NCBI GenBank assembly: GCA_947491315.1
Contig: CANLII010000001.1
Coordinates: 186,001-250,000 of the forward strand
Source of the DNA: Ignavibacteria bacterium
GTDB taxonomy: Bacteria; Bacteroidota; Ignavibacteria; Kapaibacteriales; UBA961
Length of the DNA: 64,000 nt
Reading direction: 5' to 3'
The notes beneath the pieces are model-generated. The model saw only the letters and a list, made by a program, of their open reading frames with translations. It had not been told where the DNA came from and searched no databases. Positions 47,723 to 57,554 of this stretch are shown here, in pieces (position 1 is the stretch's first letter; the number at the start of each line of letters is the position of its first letter). Made by a program: the position numbers and the translations under genes.

Positions 47723-50700
47723 ATGAAAAAACACCCACTCCTGAATTATCTTACAAAGAAAAAACCAATTCAACAATTGATAGCAGATGTTGAGTCCCAT
47801 GGTGTTTCACATTCTTTCTTATTGACCGAGACAAGTTCAGCATTTAAACATGTACTCATATCTTTGCTCAGGGGACAATTACAGGATAAATTCATTTGTT
47901 TCACTTCCACTGCAGAAAAAGCATCAGAGTTGTATTTTGATTTATCTGCAATGATAGATGAAGATACATTGCACTTATTGGCATTGCCTGAACATCGCCT
48001 TCACCTTCTTCACGAAGACGTCGATCCCGAAGTATTGAGAACAGTTGACACATTACTCGCATTCAATAAAAGTGAATCAGGGATTTTGATTCTTCCCATA
48101 CATTTACTCGAATTGCAATATCCTGCTCCAAAAACATTGGAAGAGCATAGTATTTCAATTCAGAGAGGGAAGTCCGTACCATTTAAGCAGTTCACGAATT
48201 CATTGATGTTTCAAGGATTTGAAAGAAAAGATTATGTATCACAACAAGGAGAAATATCTATTCGAGGTGGAATAGTTGATATATTTCCTTTGGGACATGA
48301 TGTACCAATTCGTATTGAATTTTGGGGTGATGAGATTGAATCACTCAGGGAATATGAACCACAATCGCAAAGAAGTATCAAAGAACTTGAATCATATGAT
48401 TTCATTGGTGTTTTATATCACGAGAAAGATGAACAATTCACTTCAAACATTTTTGATCATATAGAAGATCAGTCAGTGCTGATGTTTTTTGAAGATGAAG
48501 TAAGTCTGCAATCAATTTCAAGTGAACATGCAACACAGATTCAGAAATATAAAAGAGTTGTCTTTTCCGATAAAAATGGAAAGTATTCTGAGCTATCATC
48601 CAAAGAACAACCAAATTACTCTGCATCTGTTCAAATGTGTGCGAAATCAGTTATTACATCCATTGCTGATGGTTATACAGTATTTCTCTGCGCCGATGGT
48701 CAAGCACATATTCAGCGATTCAAAGACTTATTTTTATCATCCCTCGAACAAGATGAGGTAGTAGAGGGCTTAATACCTGAAAGGATTTCAGAAGAAAAAG
48801 TACTACGAAACATCAAATGGATTGATTCAACATTGTCAACCGGATTCATATGTCATGAATTGCAATTTGCAGTCATCACCGAGCATCAATTATTTGAGAG
48901 AAAACATTTCCAAAAAACAGCTAATGTCAAACGTTTTTCCGGAATTTCTCTCAAAGACTTGCAACAAATGCATATTGGAGATTATGTTGTTCATGTTGAC
49001 AAAGGGATTGGACAATATGATGGACTTGTTACGATTACAATCAATCAACAACAACAAGAATGTGCGCGTTTGCTTTATCATGGTAGTGATGTGCTTTTTG
49101 TTCACCTGAACAATATTCACAAAATTCAAAAATATTCTGCTCAAGAAGCCTCAAAACCAACACTCAGTAGATTGGGTTCGAATGAATGGGAGAAGAAGAA
49201 GCAGAAAACTAAAAAGCACATAAGAGATATAGCTCGAGAACTGATAAAACTCTATGCTATGCGTAAATCTGAGCCAGGTTTTCAGTTTCCGATTGATACG
49301 CATTGGCAAAAAGAATTTGAAGCATCTTTCATGTATGAAGATACAGTTGATCAAGCAAAAGCAACTGAAGATGTTAAAAGAGATATGGAAAGTACAATAC
49401 CAATGGACCGTCTTGTTTGCGGAGATGTTGGATTCGGAAAAACTGAAGTAGCAATCAGAGCGGCCTTCAAAGCAGTTCAAGCAGGTAAGCAAGTTGCAGT
49501 ACTTGTACCCACAACAATTCTTGCGCATCAGCATTTTCATACTTTCTCTGATCGTTTGAGACATTATCCTGTAAAAGTGGAAGTGATAAGCAGATTCCGT
49601 CAACAATCCGATCAGAAGAGTATTGTAGAAGATATCAATTCTGCGAAAATTGATATTTTAATAGGTACGCATAGAATATTGAGTAAAGACATACAATTCA
49701 AGGATTTGGGGTTGCTGATCATTGATGAAGAGCAGCGTTTTGGTGTAGGAGCAAAAGAAAAGCTTAGAAATCTTAGAGTTACTGTTGATACTCTTACTTT
49801 GACCGCCACTCCAATCCCGAGAACGCTCAATTTTTCATTGATGGGAGCCAGAGATTTAAGTGTTATTGAAACCCCTCCAAGAAATCGACTTCCAGTCATA
49901 ACTGTCATTCATGAATGGGATGATACACTTTTGCATGAATCAATTTCCAGAGAAATCGAACGAGAAGGACAAATTTATGTGGTGAATGATAATATCAAGG
50001 ATTTGGATACTATTCATCATAAAATCCTCAGTATTTTTCCATCCATTCGATGTGCAAAAGCTCATGGTCAAATGGAATCTGATCAACTCGAAAAAGTCAT
50101 GGAAGCTTTTTTGGAGAGAAAGATAGATTGTCTTCTCAGCACAAAAATCATTGAATCCGGCCTTGATATTCCAAATGCAAATACTATTATCATCAATCAT
50201 GCAGATAATTTCGGTTTGGCTGAGTTATATCAGTTGCGTGGTAGAGTTGGTAGATCAAATACACAAGCATATTGTCATTTGATTATACCACCGATTCAGA
50301 CAATTACTCCTCAGGCGGTTAGAAGACTGCAAGCATTGGAAGAATTTACCGAACTTGGCAGTGGTTTTCATCTGGCAATGCGTGATCTTGAAATCAGAGG
50401 CGCAGGGAATTTACTTGGTGCTGAACAAAGCGGTTTTATTGCAGATATGGGACTTGAGTTATATCAAATAATTCTTGAGGAAGCAGTTTCTGAATTGAAA
50501 GAAGAGGAATTCTCAGACCTCTTCAAGGATTATGTAAGCGATAAAAAAGTCAAAAAAACGAATATGGATATTGCTATTGATATTGAAAGCGATGCCTTGA
50601 TACCTGCTGGATATATCTCTCATGATGGAGAAAGATTCGAATATTATAGGAGATTATATAATGTTCGAAGCGAATCTGAATTATTGAATATCATTTCTGA

Positions 50701-51019
50701 GATCATTGATAGATATGGTCCATTACCCGAAGTGGCAGAAAACCTTATGTTTGCAATACGATTACGCGTCATCGCTTTGTCATTTGGTTTTAATAGACTT
50801 GTCTTCAAAAACAATGTTCTGGCAATTGAATTTCCGCCTGATAATAACTCGGCTTTTTATCATACGATATTTCCGGGTGTTCTTGACGCAGTGGCAACAG
50901 GTGAATATGGATCTTTGATCAATAAGGACAATAAAGTGTTCTTGCATATTCCTTGCGATTCAAGAGATACATCCTTGCATATACTTTCTACTTTACAACG
51001 ATTCATGATTCCCGGATAA
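47723..51019 (+). CDS. mfd: transcription-repair coupling factor
   Basis: A 1098-residue DNA translocase that removes stalled RNA polymerase and recruits UvrA. The UvrB-like N-terminal module has VSQQGEISIRGGIVDIFPLG. The RNA-polymerase-interaction CarD-like domain lies at about 415-480 (IGDYVVHVDKGIGQYDGL). The helicase motor has Walker A CGDVGFGKTEVAIRAAF, the segment LIIDEEQRFGVGAKEKLR and the TRG motif near RGRVGRSNTQAYCHLI. The C-terminal domain closes the protein. It has normal length and no frameshift. No clear ribosome site precedes it. Confidence 0.97.
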   Translation: MKKHPLLNYLTKKKPIQQLIADVESHGVSHSFLLTETSSAFKHVLISLLRGQLQDKFICFTSTAEKASELYFDLSAMIDEDTLHLLALPEHRLHLLHEDVDPEVLRTVDTLLAFNKSESGILILPIHLLELQYPAPKTLEEHSISIQRGKSVPFKQFTNSLMFQGFERKDYVSQQGEISIRGGIVDIFPLGHDVPIRIEFWGDEIESLREYEPQSQRSIKELESYDFIGVLYHEKDEQFTSNIFDHIEDQSVLMFFEDEVSLQSISSEHATQIQKYKRVVFSDKNGKYSELSSKEQPNYSASVQMCAKSVITSIADGYTVFLCADGQAHIQRFKDLFLSSLEQDEVVEGLIPERISEEKVLRNIKWIDSTLSTGFICHELQFAVITEHQLFERKHFQKTANVKRFSGISLKDLQQMHIGDYVVHVDKGIGQYDGLVTITINQQQQECARLLYHGSDVLFVHLNNIHKIQKYSAQEASKPTLSRLGSNEWEKKKQKTKKHIRDIARELIKLYAMRKSEPGFQFPIDTHWQKEFEASFMYEDTVDQAKATEDVKRDMESTIPMDRLVCGDVGFGKTEVAIRAAFKAVQAGKQVAVLVPTTILAHQHFHTFSDRLRHYPVKVEVISRFRQQSDQKSIVEDINSAKIDILIGTHRILSKDIQFKDLGLLIIDEEQRFGVGAKEKLRNLRVTVDTLTLTATPIPRTLNFSLMGARDLSVIETPPRNRLPVITVIHEWDDTLLHESISREIEREGQIYVVNDNIKDLDTIHHKILSIFPSIRCAKAHGQMESDQLEKVMEAFLERKIDCLLSTKIIESGLDIPNANTIIINHADNFGLAELYQLRGRVGRSNTQAYCHLIIPPIQTITPQAVRRLQALEEFTELGSGFHLAMRDLEIRGAGNLLGAEQSGFIADMGLELYQIILEEAVSELKEEEFSDLFKDYVSDKKVKKTNMDIAIDIESDALIPAGYISHDGERFEYYRRLYNVRSESELLNIISEIIDRYGPLPEVAENLMFAIRLRVIALSFGFNRLVFKNNVLAIEFPPDNNSAFYHTIFPGVLDAVATGEYGSLINKDNKVFLHIPCDSRDTSLHILSTLQRFMIPG

Positions 51020-51023
51020 ACAG

Positions 51024-51770
51024 ATGAATGCCATTTGCATCATACCGGCACGATTACAATCAACGAGATTGCCTAGAAAATTACTCATGACCTTGGGTGA
51101 ATGTTCCATTATTGAGCATGTCTATAGAAATTGTGTGAGAGCAAATGTATTCACCACAGTATTGATTGCTGTAGATGATAATCTTATGCTTGAACACTGT
51201 GCTACATTTTGTGATGATGTTATCATGACAAGAAATGATCACCAATCCGGTACGGACAGAATATATGAGGCATATCAACAATCCGGTATAAAAGCAGATT
51301 ATATAGTCAATGTACAAGCTGATGAACCATTCTTGAGTAGTGAACTCATTGCAATATTGGTACAATCTCATACAGTTACAGGATGTGATGTTATGACAGC
51401 CATGACAAAGATTGTTGATATAGATGAACTGTTTTCACCATCATGTGTGAAAGTTGTACTTGGAGAACATAATCGAGCATTATATTTTTCTCGATCACCT
51501 ATCCCATTCATTCGTGATATTCCAAAGGATGAATGGACTCAGCAGCATGATTTCATGAAGCATATCGGAGTTTATTCTTATACTGAAGCTAGTTTGCAGT
51601 CATTTGTCAATACTACTTTTAGTACACTTGAAATGACCGAAAAGTTGGAACAATTGAGATTATTGGAACAAGGCCACTCATATACTTGCATTGAATTAAA
51701 TTATGATGGTTTTGGCATAGATACCCTTGAAGATTATCAAAAAGCCATTGAAAGAATTACTCGTGAATGA
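51024..51770 (+). CDS. kdsB: 3-deoxy-manno-octulosonate cytidylyltransferase
   Basis: A 248-residue enzyme activating KDO with CTP for LPS. The CTP loop is IIPARLQSTRLPRKLLM. The VDDN and NDHQSGTDRI segments, VQADEPFL and the ALYFSRSPIPF segment are the family motifs. The gene is complete and immediately follows mfd; its stop precedes cmk by one base. Confidence 0.95.
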   Translation: MNAICIIPARLQSTRLPRKLLMTLGECSIIEHVYRNCVRANVFTTVLIAVDDNLMLEHCATFCDDVIMTRNDHQSGTDRIYEAYQQSGIKADYIVNVQADEPFLSSELIAILVQSHTVTGCDVMTAMTKIVDIDELFSPSCVKVVLGEHNRALYFSRSPIPFIRDIPKDEWTQQHDFMKHIGVYSYTEASLQSFVNTTFSTLEMTEKLEQLRLLEQGHSYTCIELNYDGFGIDTLEDYQKAIERITRE

Positions 51771-51771
51771 A

Positions 51772-52449
51772 ATGCAATCACATATGATCATTGCAATTGA
51801 CGGACCTGCCGGATCCGGCAAATCAACAACGGCAAGACTAGTCGCAAAGAATCTTGGATTCATCTATGTGGATACAGGTGCCATGTATAGAGCAGTTACA
51901 TTATCTTGGCTTGAGCAAGGAAAACCAAATATTGCAGATTTCATTCAAGATCTTCCTTCCATAACTCTTGGAATCAATGCACACACGAATGAACAGCAGA
52001 CATTCCTCAATGGAATCGATGTATCTAAAGAAATTCGTGGCCGTGAGGTTACAGAACATGTGAGCTATATAAGTTCACTAAAAACTGTTCGAGAAAAAAT
52101 GGTCGAAATGCAAAGGAACATTGGAAATGCTCAAAGTGTTGTTATGGACGGTCGTGATATCGGAACAGCTGTATTTCCAAAAGCTCACTTGAAAGTCTTT
52201 ATGGTGGCAGATATTCGAGAAAGAGCATTGCGTCGATTGCAGGAAATGAAGATTCAGTCAATGTTTCCTCTTCCCAAATTGGAAGATTTGATGATTACGA
52301 TGAAACAAAGAGATGAATATGATTCAAGCCGAGAAATTGATCCTTTGAGACAAGCTGATGATGCCATACTCTTGGATACATCAAATCTCACGATTGAAGA
52401 TCAAGCACTGAAAATCATTGAATTAGCCAATAGTATTCACAATTTTTGA
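51772..52449 (+). CDS. cmk: cytidylate kinase
   Basis: A 225-residue (d)CMP kinase. The P-loop is IAIDGPAGSGKSTTARLV, followed by FIYVDTGAMYRAVTL. The CMP/lid region includes VVMDGRDIGTAVFPKAHLKVF and the RDEYDSSREIDPL segment. I start at ATG 51772, after the kdsB TGA; ATG 51784 is an alternative. It is translated with its neighbours in one run. Confidence 0.95.
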   Translation: MQSHMIIAIDGPAGSGKSTTARLVAKNLGFIYVDTGAMYRAVTLSWLEQGKPNIADFIQDLPSITLGINAHTNEQQTFLNGIDVSKEIRGREVTEHVSYISSLKTVREKMVEMQRNIGNAQSVVMDGRDIGTAVFPKAHLKVFMVADIRERALRRLQEMKIQSMFPLPKLEDLMITMKQRDEYDSSREIDPLRQADDAILLDTSNLTIEDQALKIIELANSIHNF

Positions 52450-52461
52450 ATTGGTATCGAA

Positions 52462-53382
52462 ATGAATATTACAATAGATAGTCACTCGGGATTTTGTTGG
52501 GGTGTGGTAAGAACTGTTGTCATTGCCGAAGAATCTCTGAAGCAATTTGAGAAAGTCTATGTATTGGGACATATCATTCATAATCCCAAAGAGATACAAA
52601 GACTTGAAGATAAAGGGTTAGAGACTATATCCGCTGAAGATTTTCCAAGAATTGCCGATGAAGCAAGAATATTGGGAATATTACCCAAAGTATTGATTCG
52701 TGCACATGGAGAACCGCCGGAAACATATAGAAAAGCTCTTGAATTGGGTATTGAGATCATTGATGCCACTTGTCCGGTTGTTACCAAACTTCAGGAAAGA
52801 GTTCGAAAATTCCATGATCAAGGATATCAGATAGTAATTTTCGGAAAGAAAGATCATGCAGAAGTGCTTGGCGTTCGAGGTGTTTGCAATGATCAATGTA
52901 TTGTAGTTTTGACCGTAGAAGATGCTTTATCTAGCGTAAATCTTGATTCAAAGACAGTACTTTTCTCTCAGACAACTATGGATCGTCCAACTTTCGTCTT
53001 GATAAAAGAAGTACTCCAAGCCCGAATCAAAGATCTCATTGTAGATACCATGGAAGGAATAGCCACTGAATTTCATGCAAAAGACACCATTTGCGGTCAG
53101 GTATCGGGTCGGGAGGATATGTTACGAAAATACGCTTCCGATCATGATTGTATCTTGTTTGTAGCTGGCAAAGCGAGTTCCAATGGAAAAGTCCTTTATG
53201 ATGTTTGCAAAGAAGTAAATTCCAGAACATATTTCATTGAAGATATATCAGAAATACAATCCGATTGGTTTAATGGGTTGAATTCTATTGGAATTACAGG
53301 TGCCACTTCAACTCCGCAGTGGTATATGAATCATGTTAAGGAACATCTTAGTAAATTCGCAGGTCATATTTCTTCCAATTAA
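52462..53382 (+). CDS. ispH: 4-hydroxy-3-methylbut-2-enyl diphosphate reductase
   Basis: A 306-residue iron-sulfur enzyme, the last step of the MEP isoprenoid pathway. The cluster Cys residues are in SHSGFCWGVVRTV, DATCPVVTKL and TICGQVSGREDML. The IRAHGEPPETYRKA and ITGATSTPQWYM segments are also conserved. Length is normal for the LytB family. Confidence 0.95.
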   Translation: MNITIDSHSGFCWGVVRTVVIAEESLKQFEKVYVLGHIIHNPKEIQRLEDKGLETISAEDFPRIADEARILGILPKVLIRAHGEPPETYRKALELGIEIIDATCPVVTKLQERVRKFHDQGYQIVIFGKKDHAEVLGVRGVCNDQCIVVLTVEDALSSVNLDSKTVLFSQTTMDRPTFVLIKEVLQARIKDLIVDTMEGIATEFHAKDTICGQVSGREDMLRKYASDHDCILFVAGKASSNGKVLYDVCKEVNSRTYFIEDISEIQSDWFNGLNSIGITGATSTPQWYMNHVKEHLSKFAGHISSN

Positions 53383-53393
53383 TCCACATTGAC

Positions 53394-53609
53394 ATGACAA
53401 TCATTTATTTGCTTTTAACCGCAGTGGTAGTATTCTTATACACAATCTCAGCCATTGTAATCAGTCAAGAGGCCTCTTTGTTTATTGCCGAATCAACAGG
53501 CAGTACAATGATGGGAACTCTCACATCCTTGTTTACGGGAATCGTTCTCATTGTTGGTGTGGGATTTCTTGCCGTTCGTTTTGTTCTTGCTCGTTTTACC
53601 AAACTGTGA
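53394..53609 (+). CDS. small two-helix membrane protein
   Basis: A 71-residue protein with hydrophobic segments at about 2-25 and 42-66, separated by a short turn containing STGSTMMGTLT. Its C-terminus is basic. I recognise no family. It sits in the ispH-bshB1 gap with consistent spacing (11 bp after ispH, and its stop overlaps the GTG alternative of bshB1), which supports it being real. Confidence 0.6.
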   Translation: MTIIYLLLTAVVVFLYTISAIVISQEASLFIAESTGSTMMGTLTSLFTGIVLIVGVGFLAVRFVLARFTKL

Positions 53610-53611
53610 TC

Positions 53612-54343
53612 ATGCATATTCTTCAAGCAGACATCATTGTTTTTACTGCTCATCCCGATGATGCCGAACTGGGTTGTGGCGGAACTATCAAAGATTTGAC
53701 TCTTAAAGGATTTTCAGTGACAATCATTGATGCCACGAAAGGTGAATTGGGTTCTCGTGGAGATATCGAACAAAGAAAAAAAGAAGCAGATGCTGCAGAT
53801 AAAGTTCTCGGTAATCAGCAAAGAATTAATCTAGGATTTGAGGATGGCAATCTTCATCCAAATAAAGAATATTGCGATATCGTTGCCACATATATTCGTT
53901 TGATCAAACCTAAAATGATCATTTTCCCTCCAAAGTTCGAGAGACATCCAGATCATGAGGGCATGCATGAGATTGTAAGAAATGCCTATTTCATGGCTGG
54001 TTTACATAAGAAGGCATTGTTTCATGAGGGTGCTTCAACTAATCCGTGGCGACCAAATACCATATTTTCTTATATCCAGGCCTATCATCAAGAGCCTGAT
54101 TTTATCATTGATGTATCGCATACTTTTCAGGCAAAGATTCAGGCCATTCAATGTTATGAAAGTCAGGTATTTGTCCCAGGTACACACATAGAAGGTCCGG
54201 AAACATATATATCAGGTTCCGGCTTCATGGATGCAGTTCATGCCAGAGCGCGTTATTTTGGTTCCATGATTCAATCTGAATATGGAGAAGGATTTCTAGC
54301 CATTGAGCCATTAGGTTTATCCTCAATCAGTGCATTTTTGTGA
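53612..54343 (+). CDS. bshB1: bacillithiol biosynthesis deacetylase BshB1
   Basis: A 243-residue zinc-dependent deacetylase of the PIG-L/LmbE fold. The zinc site is TAHPDDAELGCGGTIKDL (H-x-D-D) and HPDHEGMHEIV. KGELGSRGDIEQRKKEA and the late FMDAVHARARYFGSMI segment are typical of BshB1, which removes the acetyl group from GlcNAc-malate. ATG 53612 is preferred; GTG 53606 is an alternative. bshA and bshC are not in this window. Confidence 0.93.
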   Translation: MHILQADIIVFTAHPDDAELGCGGTIKDLTLKGFSVTIIDATKGELGSRGDIEQRKKEADAADKVLGNQQRINLGFEDGNLHPNKEYCDIVATYIRLIKPKMIIFPPKFERHPDHEGMHEIVRNAYFMAGLHKKALFHEGASTNPWRPNTIFSYIQAYHQEPDFIIDVSHTFQAKIQAIQCYESQVFVPGTHIEGPETYISGSGFMDAVHARARYFGSMIQSEYGEGFLAIEPLGLSSISAFL

Positions 54344-56238
54344 AAACATGTCTTTTCATCTTCTGTTTATTGATTTCCACAGTGCAATCGTATGCACAAA
54401 CAGTTGATTCTATTCGCACAAAGGATTCAATTCAACATTCGATGTATGAGCATTTACATGCTCCTATTCTATCAAGTCCTCATGATTCCATAACGAAATA
54501 TCAATTCCATCATCATAATTATCAAGGTCTTGGAGAATTGGTTGGAACATTGCGAGGTAGCGTCTTGCAACAATTGGGGGATCCAATCACGTATTCATCT
54601 ATTAGTGTTTTTAACTCATTTGCGCATCATCTCAATGTATCTTTGAATGGTATTTCTTTGAATGATCATCTAACAAATGCAGGAAATTTATATTCACTAC
54701 ATCCTGAAGCTGTGCATAAAGCTCAAATGTATGTGGGTTCAGATGCAGCAATTATTGGCGGGAGTGTAGGTCCTTATATGTACCTTCAAGAAAACATGTA
54801 TTCGGCATCAAAGCCATTCTCAAAGCTATGGTATATTCAAGGCGGGTATGATCTGATTGGTACAGAAGGTTTGCTTACGCAGAATATCGACACCAATGTG
54901 AATATTCATGGAAGTTTCAGAAGACTTTCTTCAGGTGGAATGCTTCAACATGCCGGAAGTGATCTTTGGAATACACGATTGGGTATTCGTTATGCTCCAT
55001 CGAGTAAAGTTCATTATTCAATGCAATGGTTATTTGGAAATCATGGTTCATATCATAATGGAGGAGTGATTGGTGAATATCAAAATCCAATAAATGCTAC
55101 TGTTATGTATGAAAATTATTTTCAACGAAGATATTCACATCATTTACAGTTCAATATGACAACTCATGCTGTGGTAAAAACAAATGATGTGTTACTGATC
55201 AATGCCTTCTACCAAGATGAGCTTCTTGAGACTCGGGGTCTAAACCCATATATCTTTGCTGATAGTTCACGATTGGAATTCTCACCATCAAATCGATTTG
55301 GTATGCATATCAGGCATGAAATCCCTGATGTGCTTCCAGGATTATCATTCATGAATGAAATTGGATTGAATTATGGAACATATACATTATTCAATCGCTT
55401 TAAAGACAGTGAGCATATGCTCCATGCATATTCATATGGAAAGTATGTTTTGACACCTGAAAATATATTGAGATTTGGCATTCGAATGGTAAATTCCACC
55501 GGTGGGAATTATATACTTCCAGGCATTTCATTTACCACTCAACTAGCACCATCTGTTTCAATGAAATTTGATATTTCTCAGACTTCTATTGCACCTTCAA
55601 TCATGCAAAGAGCATTGTTTATGGTTGGTACATTGGAACAACATCAATTGATGTTTGCATCTCTTGATTATGCTGTGGATTCATATTCATTGAGCATTCA
55701 ACCATTTTACCGCATGATTCAGAATCCACATCTGCAGTCAATTATATATGATACATCGCAAGGAATACCCCGATTTTCTGCATTGCAATCGATGTCTGAA
55801 CCACGTTTATCTTCTTTTGGAGTATATGTTCAGAATCGCTGGGTGAGTGGACCATTTATCCTTAATGCGAGTTTTAATTATGCTCAGAACAGTGCTTCAA
55901 TTAGATCGGCTCCAAGAATCCAAGCCAATATTCAAGCGGAGTATTCAGTATTCTTTGGTGCAAGTACTGTAACATTTGGTTGTTCTGCCAGAATGATTGA
56001 ACAATCCACTACAATGAGATTTATTCCATATATCAGTACTTTTGTACATGATTCGATGCAATCAATGAATGATGTTTCATGGAATGGATTAGATGTGAAT
56101 GTATCTGCAATACTTGGAAATGCTCGCATTCGAGTATCGATTATGAATCTTTTTTCGGCAAAGTTGATGGATGTGTCTGGTTATCCAATACAAGACAATA
56201 TCATCAGATTATCACTCAATTGGTCATTTTTCGATTAA
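54340..56238 (+). CDS. TonB-dependent-receptor-like outer-membrane protein
   Basis: A 632-residue protein starting at a GTG that overlaps the bshB1 stop by four bases. A signal peptide (ending QSYAQ) is followed at about 60-150 by a plug-like domain: LGELVGTLRGSVLQQLG, LNVSLNGISLND and the QMYVGSDAAIIGGSVGPYMY segment. The remainder is a beta-barrel with many alternating strands and a terminal LSLNWSFF strand ending in Phe-Asp. No carboxypeptidase-like domain is visible, and a TonB box is not obvious. The ligand is unknown. Confidence 0.72.
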   Translation: MKTCLFIFCLLISTVQSYAQTVDSIRTKDSIQHSMYEHLHAPILSSPHDSITKYQFHHHNYQGLGELVGTLRGSVLQQLGDPITYSSISVFNSFAHHLNVSLNGISLNDHLTNAGNLYSLHPEAVHKAQMYVGSDAAIIGGSVGPYMYLQENMYSASKPFSKLWYIQGGYDLIGTEGLLTQNIDTNVNIHGSFRRLSSGGMLQHAGSDLWNTRLGIRYAPSSKVHYSMQWLFGNHGSYHNGGVIGEYQNPINATVMYENYFQRRYSHHLQFNMTTHAVVKTNDVLLINAFYQDELLETRGLNPYIFADSSRLEFSPSNRFGMHIRHEIPDVLPGLSFMNEIGLNYGTYTLFNRFKDSEHMLHAYSYGKYVLTPENILRFGIRMVNSTGGNYILPGISFTTQLAPSVSMKFDISQTSIAPSIMQRALFMVGTLEQHQLMFASLDYAVDSYSLSIQPFYRMIQNPHLQSIIYDTSQGIPRFSALQSMSEPRLSSFGVYVQNRWVSGPFILNASFNYAQNSASIRSAPRIQANIQAEYSVFFGASTVTFGCSARMIEQSTTMRFIPYISTFVHDSMQSMNDVSWNGLDVNVSAILGNARIRVSIMNLFSAKLMDVSGYPIQDNIIRLSLNWSFFD

Positions 56239-56244
56239 TATATT

Positions 56245-56934
56245 ATGAGCATACAAGTTCAACAAATGTTCGCATCAATAGCCCCGGCTTATGATCGAAC
56301 TAACTCAATATTATCACTTGGCATTCATCATATTTGGCGCAAAAAGACAGTACAAGTATCGGGTGCACAATTAGGAATGTCGGTGTTGGACTGCGCAACA
56401 GGAACAGGCGATCTTGCTCTTCAGTTTAAAAAAATAGTTGGTCCTAATGGACAAGTGATTGGTACAGACTTTTGTCCTGAAATGATGGAAACGGCACCAA
56501 CTAAATCGGAAGCACAACAACTACATGTGGAATTTGAAGTTGCAGATGCAATGAATCTTCCATATCCGGATCATACATTTGACATATCGAGTATTTCTTT
56601 CGGTATCAGAAATGTTGATGACCCTTCGATTGCATTAAAAGAAATGGCAAGAGTTGTAAAACCAGGAGGGAAGGTTGTCATTCTGGAATTTGGTCAGCCA
56701 AAAGGTATCATGGGTCTCATATATGATTGGTATTCCCGATATATCATTCCATTTATTGGTGGCTTGATTACAGGAAATAAAGAAGCATATCAATATCTGC
56801 CAAGAACTGCTTCACAGTTTCCTTGTCGTGAAGAGTTTCTTACTCTCATGAAAAACACAGAGATGTATAGTGAAGCATCATTTCAAGAATTGACTTTCGG
56901 CATTGCATTCTTGTACAAAGGAGTTGTGCGATGA
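56245..56934 (+). CDS. menG: UbiE/MenG methyltransferase
   Basis: A 229-residue SAM-dependent methyltransferase of the ubiquinone/menaquinone pathway. It shows the MFASIAPAYDRTNSILS start, motif I VLDCATGTGDLALQF, then FDISSISFGIRNVDD and a C-terminal QFPCREEFLTLM segment. In this kind of bacterium, demethylmenaquinone is the likely substrate. The next gene overlaps by four bases. Confidence 0.93.
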   Translation: MSIQVQQMFASIAPAYDRTNSILSLGIHHIWRKKTVQVSGAQLGMSVLDCATGTGDLALQFKKIVGPNGQVIGTDFCPEMMETAPTKSEAQQLHVEFEVADAMNLPYPDHTFDISSISFGIRNVDDPSIALKEMARVVKPGGKVVILEFGQPKGIMGLIYDWYSRYIIPFIGGLITGNKEAYQYLPRTASQFPCREEFLTLMKNTEMYSEASFQELTFGIAFLYKGVVR

Positions 56935-57365
56935 AATTCATCATGCTTATCATCTTGGCATTTGGAATATATTCATGTTCAGAAGAAAAGACTTATCTCG
57001 GAAAAGAACCGGTGTATATGGGTGAGCCATTAACTGTAAAGGAATTACTTGAAAAAAAACTGTTGAACTCAACTGTTCAAATTTCAGGCAAGATATATAA
57101 TGTATGCAAGACAGAGGGATGTTGGTTTGTGATAAAGCAGGATCAAACATCTTTACGATGTACATTCGATAGTCCTGCAATATTCATGGATACCTTGAAT
57201 CTTCATACAATAATGAAGGTAGAAGGAAAACTCACAGAAGAAATCATTGATGGGGAAACATCGGTGATGTATGCAGAACAAGCAGGCGAAGACAAGCCAA
57301 TCATGGAAGGAAGTAAAAAAAGAGTCCCTGTGTTTGTGGTATCTACAATATTACTCAAGCAATGA
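56931..57365 (+). CDS. small lipoprotein, DUF4920-like
   Basis: A 144-residue exported protein with a lipobox IYSC near residue 16. The globular part has an OB-like pattern and a Cys pair in VCKTEGCWFVI, characteristic of DUF4920-type proteins. These Cys could bind metal or form a disulfide. Overlaps menG at its start and the following gene at its end (ATGA-type). Confidence 0.7.
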   Translation: MKFIMLIILAFGIYSCSEEKTYLGKEPVYMGEPLTVKELLEKKLLNSTVQISGKIYNVCKTEGCWFVIKQDQTSLRCTFDSPAIFMDTLNLHTIMKVEGKLTEEIIDGETSVMYAEQAGEDKPIMEGSKKRVPVFVVSTILLKQ

Positions 57366-57553
57366 AGCATAAAAGATTTAATGTCATAGTAATTACCTTG
57401 TTTGCCGTTCTCCTCTTGCAGTCATGTGAAAGACTGAAGAAAAAAATGGAGAATAGAGAAAGAAGGCTCGAATACTTTCAACAAACAATTGATTCTGCAA
57501 GAAAGGAACAAGGGAAGAATCAAGACAGTATCAGAAAGCAATTCAAAAAGTGA
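57362..57553 (+). CDS. small lipoprotein, charged helix
   Basis: A 63-residue protein. A signal peptide with lipobox LLQSC (Cys at about 22) is followed by a very charged Lys/Glu/Arg/Gln helix, as in small surface lipoproteins. Its start overlaps the previous stop by four bases, and its stop lies one base from the convergent ligase gene. No family is recognised. Confidence 0.62.
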   Translation: MKHKRFNVIVITLFAVLLLQSCERLKKKMENRERRLEYFQQTIDSARKEQGKNQDSIRKQFKK

Positions 57554-57554
57554 A

